From positions 2,146,501 to 2,210,500 of the forward strand of contig JADJWV010000002.1 of NCBI GenBank assembly GCA_016716185.1: a stretch of 64,000 nt of DNA, given 5' to 3'. Under the pieces are notes generated by a model. The model searched no databases, had not been told where the DNA came from, and worked only from the letters and a program-made list of their open reading frames with translations. A program made the position numbers and the translations under genes. Source of the DNA: Saprospiraceae bacterium (lineage in GTDB: Bacteria; Bacteroidota; Bacteroidia; Chitinophagales; Saprospiraceae). Of the stretch, positions 1-7,863 are shown piece after piece; within the stretch, counting starts at the first letter, position 1; the number at the start of each line of letters is the position of its first letter.

Positions 1-2
1 AA

Positions 3-509
3 GTGTACGACCAGCAAGTTTTTCACTTTTGCAAATTAACCCGAAGTGCAGACGGTCTTACACTGGCGAATGAATTTGAAACTTTATTTGAATTTACGGA
101 TCCCAAACTCAGTCTTTATTATAAGGATTCAGAATTTCTCGTTTGCAAAGCAAGATTTATTAAAACGAATAAAGATTATTTTCTGGAAATAAATTTTACC
201 TTCAACAGTCCGCAAGCTGATAAAATGATGGGCCAGATTGATGCTGAATCTCCATGCAGGATTGATTTTATAAATGGCACATATATCTATCTGCAAACCT
301 TATCGCATACAGATGCCAATAAAAATGTGGAAGACGGAAAAACATTTTACCTGATCCGTTACAAATTAGATCAGGAAGAAATGAATGCGCTTTCAAAATT
401 CGAAATGGATACGCTGACTTTTGTATGGACAAGCGGAGCGGATAAATACGAGATCGTCGATCTGGATGTACTTAAGAATATGTTTGCATGTCTGAAAACA
501 AAGAGTTGA
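3..509 (+). CDS. Hypothetical protein, probably truncated at the window edge
   Basis: An open frame runs from the left edge to a TGA at 507-509, giving 168 visible residues. A GTG lies at position 3, but the frame is open to the edge, so this is probably the C-terminal part of a longer protein. I see no signal peptide, membrane segment or recognisable catalytic motif. It is acidic and mixed alpha/beta in character, ending in a helix-like stretch DLDVLKNMF. Its last 22 bases overlap the start of miaE, so the two are almost certainly translated from one transcript. The family is not recognised. The overlap and normal codon use make it a real gene with good confidence; the function is unknown. 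Confidence 0.7.
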   Translation: MYDQQVFHFCKLTRSADGLTLANEFETLFEFTDPKLSLYYKDSEFLVCKARFIKTNKDYFLEINFTFNSPQADKMMGQIDAESPCRIDFINGTYIYLQTLSHTDANKNVEDGKTFYLIRYKLDQEEMNALSKFEMDTLTFVWTSGADKYEIVDLDVLKNMFACLKTKS

Positions 510-1093
510 CCAAATTGGGCCTGCATTTACCAACCGACCCGAGGTGGGTGGATCTCGCATCGATGTCCCTGGAAGATATTTTAACGGATCACGCATACTG
601 CGAACAGAAAGCAGCAAGTTCCTGCATTTCTTTGATACAACAGTATCCTGACAAAGCTGAATTGGTCGAACAGGTTGCGCCTGTGGTCACCGAAGAATGG
701 GGACATTTCCGCCTCGTGATTCAGGAATTGCGCAAGCGAAATTTAAAACTGGGATTTCAGCGAAAAGATGAATACGTGAATGCCTTATTAAAATTCCAGC
801 AAAAAGGCGGCAACCGCGAACAAAGGCTCACCGAACAGTTGTTAACCTGTGCATTGATCGAAGCCCGGAGTTGCGAGCGATTCAGATTGCTTTCGCTCCA
901 TCTCGAAGAACAGGGCTTGAAGGAATTTTATCACCATTTTATGGTATCGGAAGCGGGACATTATAAAATGTTTTTACAACTCGCAGAATTCTATCAGGAT
1001 AAGTACAGTGTCCGCAAACGTTGGCAGGAATATCTCGACAAAGAGGCGGAGATCATGAAATCATTAGCATTAAGGGGAGATCGGATGCATTGA
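488..1093 (+). CDS. miaE: tRNA-(ms2io6A)-hydroxylase MiaE
   Basis: Predicted non-haem diiron monooxygenase that hydroxylates the isopentenyl group of ms2i6A at position 37 of tRNAs reading UNN codons, in the cytoplasm. The 201-residue protein has the ferritin-like four-helix pattern of the family, with Glu/His ligand motifs visible as EEWGHF (about residue 69), EARSCERF (about 123) and SEAGHY (about 150). Length fits the family. The ATG at 488 lies inside the preceding gene (22-base overlap), which suggests translational coupling. It is followed at once by a degenerate GGCTTAA-type repeat instead of a recognisable terminator. The family call is firm from the three ligand motifs; activity depends on ms2i6A made by MiaA/MiaB, which lie outside the window. 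Confidence 0.9.
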   Translation: MSENKELTKLGLHLPTDPRWVDLASMSLEDILTDHAYCEQKAASSCISLIQQYPDKAELVEQVAPVVTEEWGHFRLVIQELRKRNLKLGFQRKDEYVNALLKFQQKGGNREQRLTEQLLTCALIEARSCERFRLLSLHLEEQGLKEFYHHFMVSEAGHYKMFLQLAEFYQDKYSVRKRWQEYLDKEAEIMKSLALRGDRMH

Positions 1094-1102
1094 GGTGAAA
1101 GA

Positions 1103-1149
1103 CCAAAGGCTTAAGGCTTAAGGCTTAAAGCTATAGCTTAAGGCTAAAG
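1103..1149. repeat. Degenerate GGCTTAA-type short tandem repeat
   Basis: Imperfect repeats of AAGGCTT with drifted variants (aaagctatag, aaggctaaag) begin 10 bases after the miaE stop. Comparable arrays follow typA, porX and the 43-44 kb surface protein gene. The rest of the 1094-1302 gap is AT-rich with no gene seen. Confidence 0.75.
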
Positions 1150-1302
1150 AATTATAAGGCATTAATTTGACATTTGAATTGAGCGAGAACAATAATCTTT
1201 GAAAATGAAATGCCAATTCGAAATTTAACAATTGGATTTCCCATTTACAATCCATTTATCTATGCGTATTAACTATCTATGCGTTAGATAATTTTTTTCA
1301 AC

Positions 1303-1833
1303 TCACTTCGCCTGTACATCCTGACTCAATTCGATCAGTTTATTCATAATGGCTACACAGGATTCTATGACCGGTGAGATGATCTGGCGTTGTTCTTCGG
1401 GAGATTTGGATATGGTTTGACCGTATTGTTCAGGAGTAAACGCCAAGGTTATTTTTTCGGTCGCGCATTTGCAATAATCCTGGACGATGTCGGGATACTT
1501 TTCCGCAGTGCGTTTTCCGTTTTCGAGGCATTGCTGGATGAGCAGGGATTTCATTTCCTCGTCCCAGTACTGTAAATTTTCTCCGGTAAAGGATTTTGAG
1601 GATGTTTGTGGAGTCGCTGTAGTTTTTGCAGGTTCCGGTTTCTCTTTACCCATACTGAGATAAACGCCGGCTACACACAACAAAACAGAAAATCCCAAAC
1701 CAATGTACCGGTCTACTTTTTTTGCGGCTTCAGGTCGATCATCTGCAACTTGTTTTTTATGAATCCATCCCAGTGTTCTTGCGAGCACATAAATTCCCAA
1801 AAGCACCAGCAGATATCCCAGGTATGAAAACAT
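1303..1833 (-). CDS. Hypothetical membrane protein with Cys-containing C-terminal domain
   Basis: 176 residues. Two hydrophobic segments are visible (about residues 3-20 and 46-62), the second followed by a low-complexity Pro/Thr/Ser linker (about 66-85) and then a soluble domain of about 90 residues. That domain has a C-x18-CKC-x39-C cysteine pattern (QQCLENG, DYCKCATEK, ESCVAIM), resembling small Bacteroidota periplasmic proteins of unknown function. The start is the only ATG before the first membrane segment. It lies 24 bp downstream of the coiled-coil membrane gene at 1858-2874 on the same strand, so the two probably form an operon. The function is unknown; the cysteines suggest a disulphide-stabilised extracytoplasmic domain. 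Confidence 0.7.
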   Translation of the reverse strand: MFSYLGYLLVLLGIYVLARTLGWIHKKQVADDRPEAAKKVDRYIGLGFSVLLCVAGVYLSMGKEKPEPAKTTATPQTSSKSFTGENLQYWDEEMKSLLIQQCLENGKRTAEKYPDIVQDYCKCATEKITLAFTPEQYGQTISKSPEEQRQIISPVIESCVAIMNKLIELSQDVQAK

Positions 1834-1857
1834 GGTCGAAGTATTTAAATGTGAATT

Positions 1858-2874
1858 TTAACTATTGAACAATCCGTCGTAGTGACCTTCCTTTCCTGAG
1901 CCTTTATCCAGAGTCTGTCTCTCGGGTTGTTTGGATTGCAGCAGATTTTCATTTTTACCCCCCATCAAAAGCAGTTTGCTCTTTTCTTCGTACTCCTGAA
2001 GCATTTTTAATCCTTCCTCTTCAAATACTCCGTTTTGTAAATCTACCGAACTCATAAAATTTTCGGAGAGTTCCATAAAACGCTCCATCTCCCCTACTTT
2101 ATATGCCACATCGTCTGCAATGTGTTCCAAAGCCTGATCAAACATGATGCGTTGGTCTGCATTGCCACTGATCACATTCATCGCTGATTTCATCGCACTG
2201 TGAGAAGCGCGAATGGCTTTGCGCTCCTGCTCTTTCAGTTTCACCTGATCTTTGGTGTCTTCGAGCAGAATTTCGGAATTCTGATACATCTTGGTCAAAA
2301 CTCTGCTCAGGATGTCCATCTTGGACAGCAGATGCTGGTATTTTTCATTGGTATCCTGCAACCTGGCGGCCTTACGCGTAGCTAAAACCATCTGGGCTTC
2401 CTGATCCTGGCTGCGTGCCACCTGCGCCATGCGAAGTTGTTGTTCGATCTCCCGGCTGTTTTCCGTAACGTTAGTCTGGAGTTTTCTGATCTGCCCCTTG
2501 AGCACGCCAATTTGTTCGCTCATTTTCGACAAATTCTTTTCCAGATCATCTATATAATTTTTAAGGATACCTATGGGATCGATGGTGACAAAAATGCCGG
2601 TGACCCATCTCATGATACTTTTGTACATGTAACCGATGAGTGTCCTCATTTTAGGATCGAGGACCATATAGATGATCGCTCCTAAAACAATCAGCATTCC
2701 GCTCAAATAGATAAGATTGGAAGTAAGACTGATGAGGTAGGGAAGATTTTTATATAGCAAATACCCTCCTCCCAGCAATAAACCACCCAAAACAAGGGTA
2801 CCAGTAACGCCTTCCGGTTTACTCCAGAAACCTTTAGGTTTATCGAAATTAGGACCTGAATTTAGTGTTGCCAT
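1858..2874 (-). CDS. Membrane-anchored PspA-like coiled-coil protein
   Basis: 338 residues. After a short polar N-terminus there are two hydrophobic segments (about 25-42 and 50-72). A positively charged stretch and a phrase DPIGILKNYIDDLEKNLSKM follow, leading into a long heptad-rich coiled coil (about 105-225) with many Q/E/K and an RKAARLQ segment. The C-terminal 100 residues are helical and acidic, ending in a polar tail. The coiled coil and its DP...I.DLE entry resemble PspA/IM30, but true PspA lacks membrane spans. This could be a membrane-tethered relative or an unrelated membrane-stress or scaffold protein. A TAATTTTG motif lies 58 bp upstream. No enzyme motif is visible. Confidence 0.72.
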   Translation of the reverse strand: MATLNSGPNFDKPKGFWSKPEGVTGTLVLGGLLLGGGYLLYKNLPYLISLTSNLIYLSGMLIVLGAIIYMVLDPKMRTLIGYMYKSIMRWVTGIFVTIDPIGILKNYIDDLEKNLSKMSEQIGVLKGQIRKLQTNVTENSREIEQQLRMAQVARSQDQEAQMVLATRKAARLQDTNEKYQHLLSKMDILSRVLTKMYQNSEILLEDTKDQVKLKEQERKAIRASHSAMKSAMNVISGNADQRIMFDQALEHIADDVAYKVGEMERFMELSENFMSSVDLQNGVFEEEGLKMLQEYEEKSKLLLMGGKNENLLQSKQPERQTLDKGSGKEGHYDGLFNS

Positions 2875-2931
2875 GATCTCAGTTTAGATTTAAAAAAAAT
2901 GAAACTATTCCCCCAACATGAAGCAGAGGCT

Positions 2932-2939
2932 CAAAATTA
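2932..2939 (-). promoter_or_regulatory. Bacteroidota -7 element (TAATTTTG) for the coiled-coil gene
   Basis: Minus-strand TAATTTTG matches the Bacteroidota TAnnTTTG consensus 58 bp upstream of the ATG at 2874. No TTG is seen at the expected -33 spacing, so this is a moderate call. Confidence 0.4.
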
Positions 2940-2993
2940 ACATGACTTAAGCCATTTGGATAGAATTCGCGTCAAATTGTCGTATTTAATCGA

Positions 2994-4037
2994 CTACAGG
3001 AAGTCAACGTCCGGCAAATACGGGTATCGCATCAAAAACTGGATGGCTTTTTCGATAGAGAGATCCTCAAATACCACACTGTAGATCATGTTGATGATGG
3101 GAACGCGCAAATGATAGTGCTTGGCCAGCTGGTTGGCGATCCGGACGGTTCGCACCCCCTCAACCACTTCGTCGAGTGTTCCGATGATATCCCTGAGTTT
3201 TTCGCCTTTGCCCAGCCTGAATCCAAAATTGAAGTTTCGGCTGCTCGGACTGGTTGCAGTTGCAATGAGATCTCCAATACCTGCTGTTCCTAAAAAGGAC
3301 TTGGATGAAGATCCAATACACCTCCCGAGTTCGATCATTTCACGAAGCCCACGCGTGATGAGCATGGCCTCCAGGTTTTTTCCCATGCCCTTTCCGGCAA
3401 GCATACCCGAGCCCAGGGCAATAATATTTTTAAGTGCTCCGGCCATCTCGGCTCCCAACAGGTCGTAAGAACCGAACACGAAAAACATGCGACTGGATAA
3501 GACTTCGGATCCTGCTTTAATGACTTCGTCGTATTCGCTGGCAATCACTGAAGCTGCGGGTTGGCTGGCCATGATCTCCCGGTATAAATTGGGGCCTGCC
3601 AGACAACCCACTCTCAACACAGAAGTTTCCTGCCGTATAACCTCGCTCATGGTGTGAATATTTTTGCGCGAAATGTTCACTTTGGTCAATTCGGCAAGCT
3701 TGATCCCTGCAATGTCGAGTCCTTTGGTAGCATGGATCAGCACATGAGCCGGACTCAAATAGGGGGACATCGCAGCACAGGTTTCCCGGAAATTTTCAGA
3801 AGGCACCACTGGAAAAATCAAAGAACAACTGGAGCAAATCTCTTCCAGTGAGCGCGTGGCCCGTATCCTTGAATCCAATTTATAGCCCAGGTTCTCGTGC
3901 AACTCGTTGATCCTGGTGACCACTTCCTGTTGTCGCGAAAAAAGCAACACGTCTACATTATGTGCCAGCAAACTGGCCACAGTAGTACCAAAACTACCTG
4001 CTCCTACGACTCCAACTGTTTGCTTTTCTTTCAACAC
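2994..4037 (-). CDS. gpsA: Glycerol-3-phosphate dehydrogenase [NAD(P)+]
   Basis: Reduces dihydroxyacetone phosphate to sn-glycerol 3-phosphate for phospholipid synthesis in the cytoplasm. The N-terminal Rossmann motif VGVVGAGSFGTTVA, the GPNLYREI motif, and the central ALKNIIALGSGM and GTAGIGDLIAT segments are those of GpsA. The open frame extends to a TTG at 4058, but that codon overlaps a TACCTTTG promoter motif (4056-4063). The GTG at 4037 (protein then starts with LKEKQTVGVVG) is therefore preferred, giving 347 residues, a usual length. A TTG at 4034 is an alternative. It stands alone, with a long repeat-filled gap upstream. Confidence 0.93.
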   Translation of the reverse strand: MLKEKQTVGVVGAGSFGTTVASLLAHNVDVLLFSRQQEVVTRINELHENLGYKLDSRIRATRSLEEICSSCSLIFPVVPSENFRETCAAMSPYLSPAHVLIHATKGLDIAGIKLAELTKVNISRKNIHTMSEVIRQETSVLRVGCLAGPNLYREIMASQPAASVIASEYDEVIKAGSEVLSSRMFFVFGSYDLLGAEMAGALKNIIALGSGMLAGKGMGKNLEAMLITRGLREMIELGRCIGSSSKSFLGTAGIGDLIATATSPSSRNFNFGFRLGKGEKLRDIIGTLDEVVEGVRTVRIANQLAKHYHLRVPIINMIYSVVFEDLSIEKAIQFLMRYPYLPDVDFL

Positions 4038-4055
4038 TGAACTTAAATGGGATGG

Positions 4056-4063
4056 CAAAGGTA
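4056..4063 (-). promoter_or_regulatory. Bacteroidota -7 element (TACCTTTG) for gpsA
   Basis: Minus-strand TACCTTTG lies 18 bp upstream of the chosen GTG start of gpsA. Its position rules out the TTG at 4058 as start. No clear TTG at -33. Confidence 0.5.
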
Positions 4064-4501
4064 GGGATGTGGGGGCAAAGATTGGAGATGAAAGATTGGC
4101 TTAAAGCGTAAAGCAGAAAGCAAGGAGAATGCAGCATAATTGATGGTGAATGGGTGATGAGGTAACTGTTATACTCAGATCATAATGCAATCTGAATTAA
4201 AATCCGCGTTATCTGCGTTATCTGCAGGACATTCATTGCATTTAGATTCCTGCAGATTACGACAATCGCGCAGATCTATTCATTTTTTCAAAGGCACCTC
4301 TGAAATAACAATTTTGAATTGAACAATTAAAGTAATTCTGGAAAATTTCTTCTCGATGTAGCAGAATAATTCGATAAGATGGTTACATAAATATAACAGA
4401 ATCAGAATATATTAGTAAAAGATGTGAGCTAAAATTTGGTATTTCTAGTACTTGCATTCGCTATAAAGTCGAAATTTCTATATGTCCAATCTTCGAAAAA
4501 T
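4064..4501. other. Gene-free stretch upstream of gpsA with decayed repeats
   Basis: No open frame with coding character. It holds drifted GGCTTAA-type repeats (about 4092-4125) and a decayed 111-bp-element end (about 4200-4290), recognisable by the phrases ctgcagattacg and cgcagatct. The remainder is AT-rich. Confidence 0.6.
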
Positions 4502-4612
4502 CTCTTCCATTTTTTTCCCGCACTTGCCCGACTGATATTTTGTTTTAAAATAATGGAAAACTTATTCGGTCAGGCGGGGATTACGCAGATTTTCGCAGAT
4601 CTTTTCATTTAG
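4502..4612 (-). repeat. 111-bp composite repeat, inverted copy
   Basis: Reverse-complement copy of the element that occurs four times at 52.5-53.4 kb, with the same landmarks: agatctgcg end, CCCGCCTGACCG, an AAAACAAAATATC centre, TCGGGCA, and a ggaaga end. It differs from those copies at only a few positions, although it lies 48 kb away. Confidence 0.9.
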
Positions 4613-4619
4613 TTTATAA

Positions 4620-4839
4620 TCGAAACTTCGAAGAGTCGAAAAGTCGAAAAGTCGAAAAACCTCTGCCATTTATTTCCCGCAGATTCCGCAGATTTACGCA
4701 GATCTTTATATTTAATTTATAATCAAAAAGTCAAAAAGTCAAAAAGTCAAAAAGTCGAAACCTCGGGACGAAAACCTCCCCAATTTATTTCCCGCAGATT
4801 CCGCAGATTTACGCAGATCTTTTCATTTAGGTTTTTATC
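4620..4839 (-). repeat. Two short-form repeat copies separated by TCGAAAAG / TCAAAAAG arrays
   Basis: Partial copies of the 111-bp element at about 4660-4724 and 4775-4839 keep the outer sequences (ccatttatttcccgc and gcagatttacgcagatct). They lack the inner palindromic module of about 57 bp. They are joined by octamer-like arrays (gtcgaaaa at 4626-4658, gtcaaaaa at 4725-4758). Confidence 0.85.
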
Positions 4840-4856
4840 AAAAAGACTAAACGTCA

Positions 4857-4915
4857 TCCCGATAAAATGATATAGCTTTTTTACAAAATAAATAATCGCG
4901 AACATTTTATCGGGA
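4857..4915. repeat. 58-bp palindrome-ended element (TCCCGATAAAAT arms)
   Basis: Perfect 12-base inverted arms TCCCGATAAAAT / ATTTTATCGGGA flank an AT-rich centre. It ends 2 bp before the stop codon of the lipoprotein gene, so its transcript could fold as a terminator-like hairpin for the yidC operon. Related copies occur at 38.3, 38.4, 52.7 and 53.4 kb. Confidence 0.85.
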
Positions 4916-4917
4916 GG

Positions 4918-5469
4918 TCAAAAGGCCAACTTCTGAAATTGAGCTTCCAGAAATATTTCAAAATCCTTCAATGCTTTGGGAGCATGATGATTGTCGGTTA
5001 CCTTTTTGTACAAACCAAATTCTTTAACGATGATGATGGTATTGGGAAGATCCGGTATGTACAATTCGGGTTCTACAGGATACACCGGTGCCAAATCAAA
5101 AAACTTACATGATGCCATCTGACTTTTTACTTCATTCCACCAGGCATCCGTAGCGAGTGCATAATAGTTGCCGGTTTTATCGACATGTTGAAGACCTTCG
5201 TATTTTACGATTCCATTTTCGAATACTGTGTATTGGTAGGTCGGACAAAAGCCAAAACAGGCCGACCGCTGGTAATACAACAAGGTATCTACTCCGGTCA
5301 GGAGCGTATCGGAAGCGGTAAAGCTTGTTTTAAAGATCGGCAATTCAGGAGCTGGAGTTGTTGGGTTTCCGTTGGGATTATTGGTTTCCGTTGACTTGCG
5401 CGTACAAGCCGATGTTAAAATCAAACTAACGATTGTAAGTATTCCAAAATGAAAACCTGAATATTTCAT
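4918..5469 (-). CDS. Lipoprotein with DUF6438-like domain
   Basis: 183 residues starting with a lipoprotein signal peptide whose lipobox is LTSAC (Cys at about 22). A Pro/Asn/Thr-rich linker and a C-terminal domain of about 130 residues follow. The phrase YYQRSACFGFCPTYQYTVF followed by NGIVKYEG is the hallmark of the DUF6438 family (a CFGxCPxY motif with a beta-hairpin), whose function is unknown. The start codon overlaps the yidC stop in an ATGA arrangement (4-base overlap), so it is translationally coupled to yidC. It is likely anchored in a membrane facing the periplasm or surface. A role connected with membrane insertion is only a guess from position. Confidence 0.82.
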   Translation of the reverse strand: MKYSGFHFGILTIVSLILTSACTRKSTETNNPNGNPTTPAPELPIFKTSFTASDTLLTGVDTLLYYQRSACFGFCPTYQYTVFENGIVKYEGLQHVDKTGNYYALATDAWWNEVKSQMASCKFFDLAPVYPVEPELYIPDLPNTIIIVKEFGLYKKVTDNHHAPKALKDFEIFLEAQFQKLAF

Positions 5470-7283
5470 TTCTTTATGTTTTTAGCTTTCTCCTGCTGGA
5501 TCTTCTGTTGTTCTTTCATCATTTGTTCGAGCCGTTCGCGGAATCCTCCGGATTTTTTGGGTTTGGTTTTATTGAGTTCCAGTTCGGCCCGTATTTTATT
5601 CTGGTCGAATAAATAATATTTGCCCAGCAAGGTCTGCGCAATGTTGAGGATGTTGCTGAAAAACATATAACAGGTAAGCCCCGCTGCTGTTTTATTAAAC
5701 ATAAACCAAAAGATGACTGGCATCAGGTATTGCATATATTTCATGGCAGGATTGGCGGAGAAGTCCATGGATTTTGAAGAATAATAGCTGAAGATCAAAG
5801 TGGAAACCATCCAAAGAAATGCAAAGAGGGACATGGTATCTCCAAACAATGGAAGCGTAAAAGGAAGTTTCAAAAATTCATCGTAAGACGTAAGATCGCC
5901 AGCCCATAAAAACGATTCCTGCCTGAATTCGATGGTCGCCGGAAAAAACCGGTAGAGGGCAATCCAGATGGGCATTTGAAGCAACAAAGGAAAACAACCT
6001 CCCAGTGGATTTACACCAAATTCATTGTACATTTTCATGGTTTCCATCTGTTGCTTCTGCATATCGTCCTTATTCTTGGCTTTCAGCTTTTCAATTTCCG
6101 GTTTCAAAGCCTGCATTTTGGCCTGAGAATGCAACATCTTATATCCTAAAGGAAATACAAGCAACTTGACAATAAACGTCATCAGCAGAATGATGACTCC
6201 TTTGGCACCCACCAGGTCTTCTAACCATACGAACAAAGGCCTTACTGCATGTCGGTTGACTGTCCCAAAAATGCTCCATCCATAGGGAATGATGTATTGA
6301 ATGTCCTGTTCAAATGCCGCTAATTTCTTATAGTCATTTGGCCCTAAATACCACTTCATTTCATAAGGTTTACCGGAGAGCTCGGCTCCGGATATTTCTG
6401 CTGTTGAAATGAGTTTCTTCAAATCGGAATCCGTTTCCGCCATGAGTATGGTTTCGTTGCTGGATTTTTCAAAGCCATTGGGCGAGATCAGCGTAGAATT
6501 GAAAAACTGATGTGAATGGGAAATCCATTGGACCCTTTTTTCGGGCAGTTCAATTTTATCGTCTGACCTGCAGGAACAATAATCGGGATCTTCCTCTTTT
6601 TCCTTGAAATAAACCGTGCTGTTATAACGCTCGTACTCCCAGTTTTTTTCAATTTTATCGAGGTAGTTCTCCCAATGCAATTTTATGGGCTGAGAGGCAT
6701 GAAGTCCCGTGGAGGAAATGGAATAATTTAAAGTATAATCCTCAGGATCCAGTTTGTACTGTTGGATAAATTTAGCTCCTCCATCGAGCAAAGCCGTAAA
6801 TGTCACCGTTTGGTCGTCGGCTTGCTGTATATCGAAATACAATTGTTGCGTCTGATATTCTTTACCCTGAATTGAGAAACGATATTCGAAAATATTTTTC
6901 TGGTCTTCCAGCAACTTAACTTCTTCGACAACGGCCTGGCCCTCCTGAGTTCCGTAAGATTTGAACTTTCCTTTGATCAGGGCTTCAGTCATGCGACCAC
7001 CCTTGTTTGAAAAAGTCAACTTGAGTTTAGGATTCTGAAGTGTAATCAATTTTTCTTCAGTCGGGACCACCACAGGAGATGAGGTATCCGTTATTGAATT
7101 TTGAATAGTATCAATTGATTTTAACGGTGCCTCGGCAGGAGCTGCATTCTGCAATTGTGCAATGGAATCCTGGACATGCATTCGCCTTTTTTGTTCTTCC
7201 ATTTCGGGTTGAAAAAAATACTCGTTCCAAACAAAAAGTACAGCAATGATGAGCACTATTCCTATGATCTGATTCCGGTCCAT
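5466..7283 (-). CDS. yidC: Membrane protein insertase YidC
   Basis: Inserts and folds inner-membrane proteins, alone or with SecYEG. From MDRNQIIGIVLI at 7283 the protein has 605 residues. It has an N-terminal membrane anchor (about 3-20), a large periplasmic beta-sandwich domain (about 80-330), then the conserved five-helix core. The core shows GAKGVIILLMTFIVKLLVFP, NPLGGCFPLLLQMPIWIALY and a final helix before a Lys-rich tail (EQQKIQQEKAKNIKK), typical of Bacteroidota YidC. The frame is open to an ATG at 7313, but a TACCTTTG promoter motif at 7311-7318 and homologues starting MDRN favour 7283. It heads an operon with the lipoprotein gene. Confidence 0.96.
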   Translation of the reverse strand: MDRNQIIGIVLIIAVLFVWNEYFFQPEMEEQKRRMHVQDSIAQLQNAAPAEAPLKSIDTIQNSITDTSSPVVVPTEEKLITLQNPKLKLTFSNKGGRMTEALIKGKFKSYGTQEGQAVVEEVKLLEDQKNIFEYRFSIQGKEYQTQQLYFDIQQADDQTVTFTALLDGGAKFIQQYKLDPEDYTLNYSISSTGLHASQPIKLHWENYLDKIEKNWEYERYNSTVYFKEKEEDPDYCSCRSDDKIELPEKRVQWISHSHQFFNSTLISPNGFEKSSNETILMAETDSDLKKLISTAEISGAELSGKPYEMKWYLGPNDYKKLAAFEQDIQYIIPYGWSIFGTVNRHAVRPLFVWLEDLVGAKGVIILLMTFIVKLLVFPLGYKMLHSQAKMQALKPEIEKLKAKNKDDMQKQQMETMKMYNEFGVNPLGGCFPLLLQMPIWIALYRFFPATIEFRQESFLWAGDLTSYDEFLKLPFTLPLFGDTMSLFAFLWMVSTLIFSYYSSKSMDFSANPAMKYMQYLMPVIFWFMFNKTAAGLTCYMFFSNILNIAQTLLGKYYLFDQNKIRAELELNKTKPKKSGGFRERLEQMMKEQQKIQQEKAKNIKK

Positions 7284-7310
7284 AAATGATTGAAATTGGC
7301 CTAAGGCCGG

Positions 7311-7318
7311 CAAAGGTA
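7311..7318 (-). promoter_or_regulatory. Bacteroidota -7 element (TACCTTTG) for yidC
   Basis: Minus-strand TACCTTTG lies 28 bp upstream of the chosen yidC ATG and just downstream of the terminator hairpin at 7362-7402. This suggests yidC has its own promoter separate from the structured RNA upstream. Confidence 0.5.
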
Positions 7319-7361
7319 CAATAAAGGCAGGATTCTGCCGGAAAGCCTGGATAAAGGGTGT

Positions 7362-7402
7362 ATTAATAAAAAACTATCCCTTGCACGTTCAAGTGGATAG
7401 TT
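7362..7402 (-). terminator. Intrinsic terminator of the structured RNA candidate
   Basis: On the minus strand an 8-bp perfect stem AACTATCC/GGATAGTT encloses a second CTTG/CAAG stem with one bulged base. It is followed directly by a run of six T, then ATTAATA. On the plus strand there is no T-run, so the direction is clear. Confidence 0.75.
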
Positions 7403-7510
7403 TCTAAGACAGTAGTAGGTAATGTATAATTATTTCAAAAGACAAGCATTTCGATAAATGCTTCAAAACCCGGGTTCTTGAAGCTAACCTTACCTATCAC
7501 TACCTGTTGA
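7362..7510 (-). ncRNA. Candidate structured small RNA upstream of yidC
   Basis: The minus strand can fold as follows. A long-range closing stem is formed by 7500-7506 onward (CAGGTAGTGATAGGTAA) pairing with 7410-7422 (TTACCTACTACTG). Inside are two hairpins: a GCTTCAAGAAC / GTTTTGAAGC stem with a CCGG loop, and AAGCATTT / AAATGCTT with a four-base loop (7444-7463). The two share a few bases. The 3' end is the intrinsic terminator at 7362-7402. No protein frame fits. It could be a free regulatory RNA or a terminated leader. No known family (6S, SRP RNA, tmRNA, riboswitch) is recognised. A clear minus-strand promoter was not found. Confidence 0.5.
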
Positions 7511-7528
7511 AAGTAAATGATAGCTTTG

Positions 7529-7835
7529 GTTAAAAATATTATGTCAAACAATTCCCTTTATATAACCGGTCTACGTATATATAGACCCCAATGATTCCTG
7601 AATTGCTGCCCGAAAAAATAATTTTTTTATAATTTTATTTTTTTAATATATAAAAAATTGGATATCTTCATTTTAGTTTAATTCAATCCTATTCAATGAC
7701 TCGCCGGTTCTTTTTGAGATTTCGATAAATTATTTGATCATATTATAAAATATTAAATGTATAAATTATTTATTATTAATTGTAAATAATATGTTATCAA
7801 TTTAAAATGCCAGTTTTTAAGCTGGTTTTCGACTT
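7529..7835. other. Very AT-rich gene-free stretch between yidC and typA
   Basis: No coding frame. A GGTCTA / TAGACC hairpin sits at 7568-7587, then about 200 bp of almost pure A/T (7610-7800). Probably regulatory spacer between divergent genes. Confidence 0.5.
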
Positions 7836-7843
7836 AATTTTGC
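7836..7843 (+). promoter_or_regulatory. Bacteroidota -7 element (TAATTTTG) for typA
   Basis: TAATTTTG ends 20 bp before the ATG at 7864. This supports that start over the in-frame ATG at 7807, which lies upstream of the motif. Confidence 0.55.
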
Positions 7844-7863
7844 AAACTCATTTCAAATCATCT

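Noticed and set aside
1390..1575. 61-codon plus-strand frame antisense to the gene at 1303-1833
   Set aside because: A shadow of the minus-strand gene with unusual amino-acid use.
4038..4917. Insertion sequence remnant
   Set aside because: No transposase frame or target duplication; the content is short repeats only.
7362..7510. 6S RNA, tmRNA or SRP RNA
   Set aside because: Their conserved signatures were not recognised; the structure is listed only as an unknown RNA candidate.
7521..7528. TAGCTTTG as a plus-strand promoter for typA
   Set aside because: No TTG at the right spacing and 335 bp from the gene; the TAATTTTG at 7836 is better placed.
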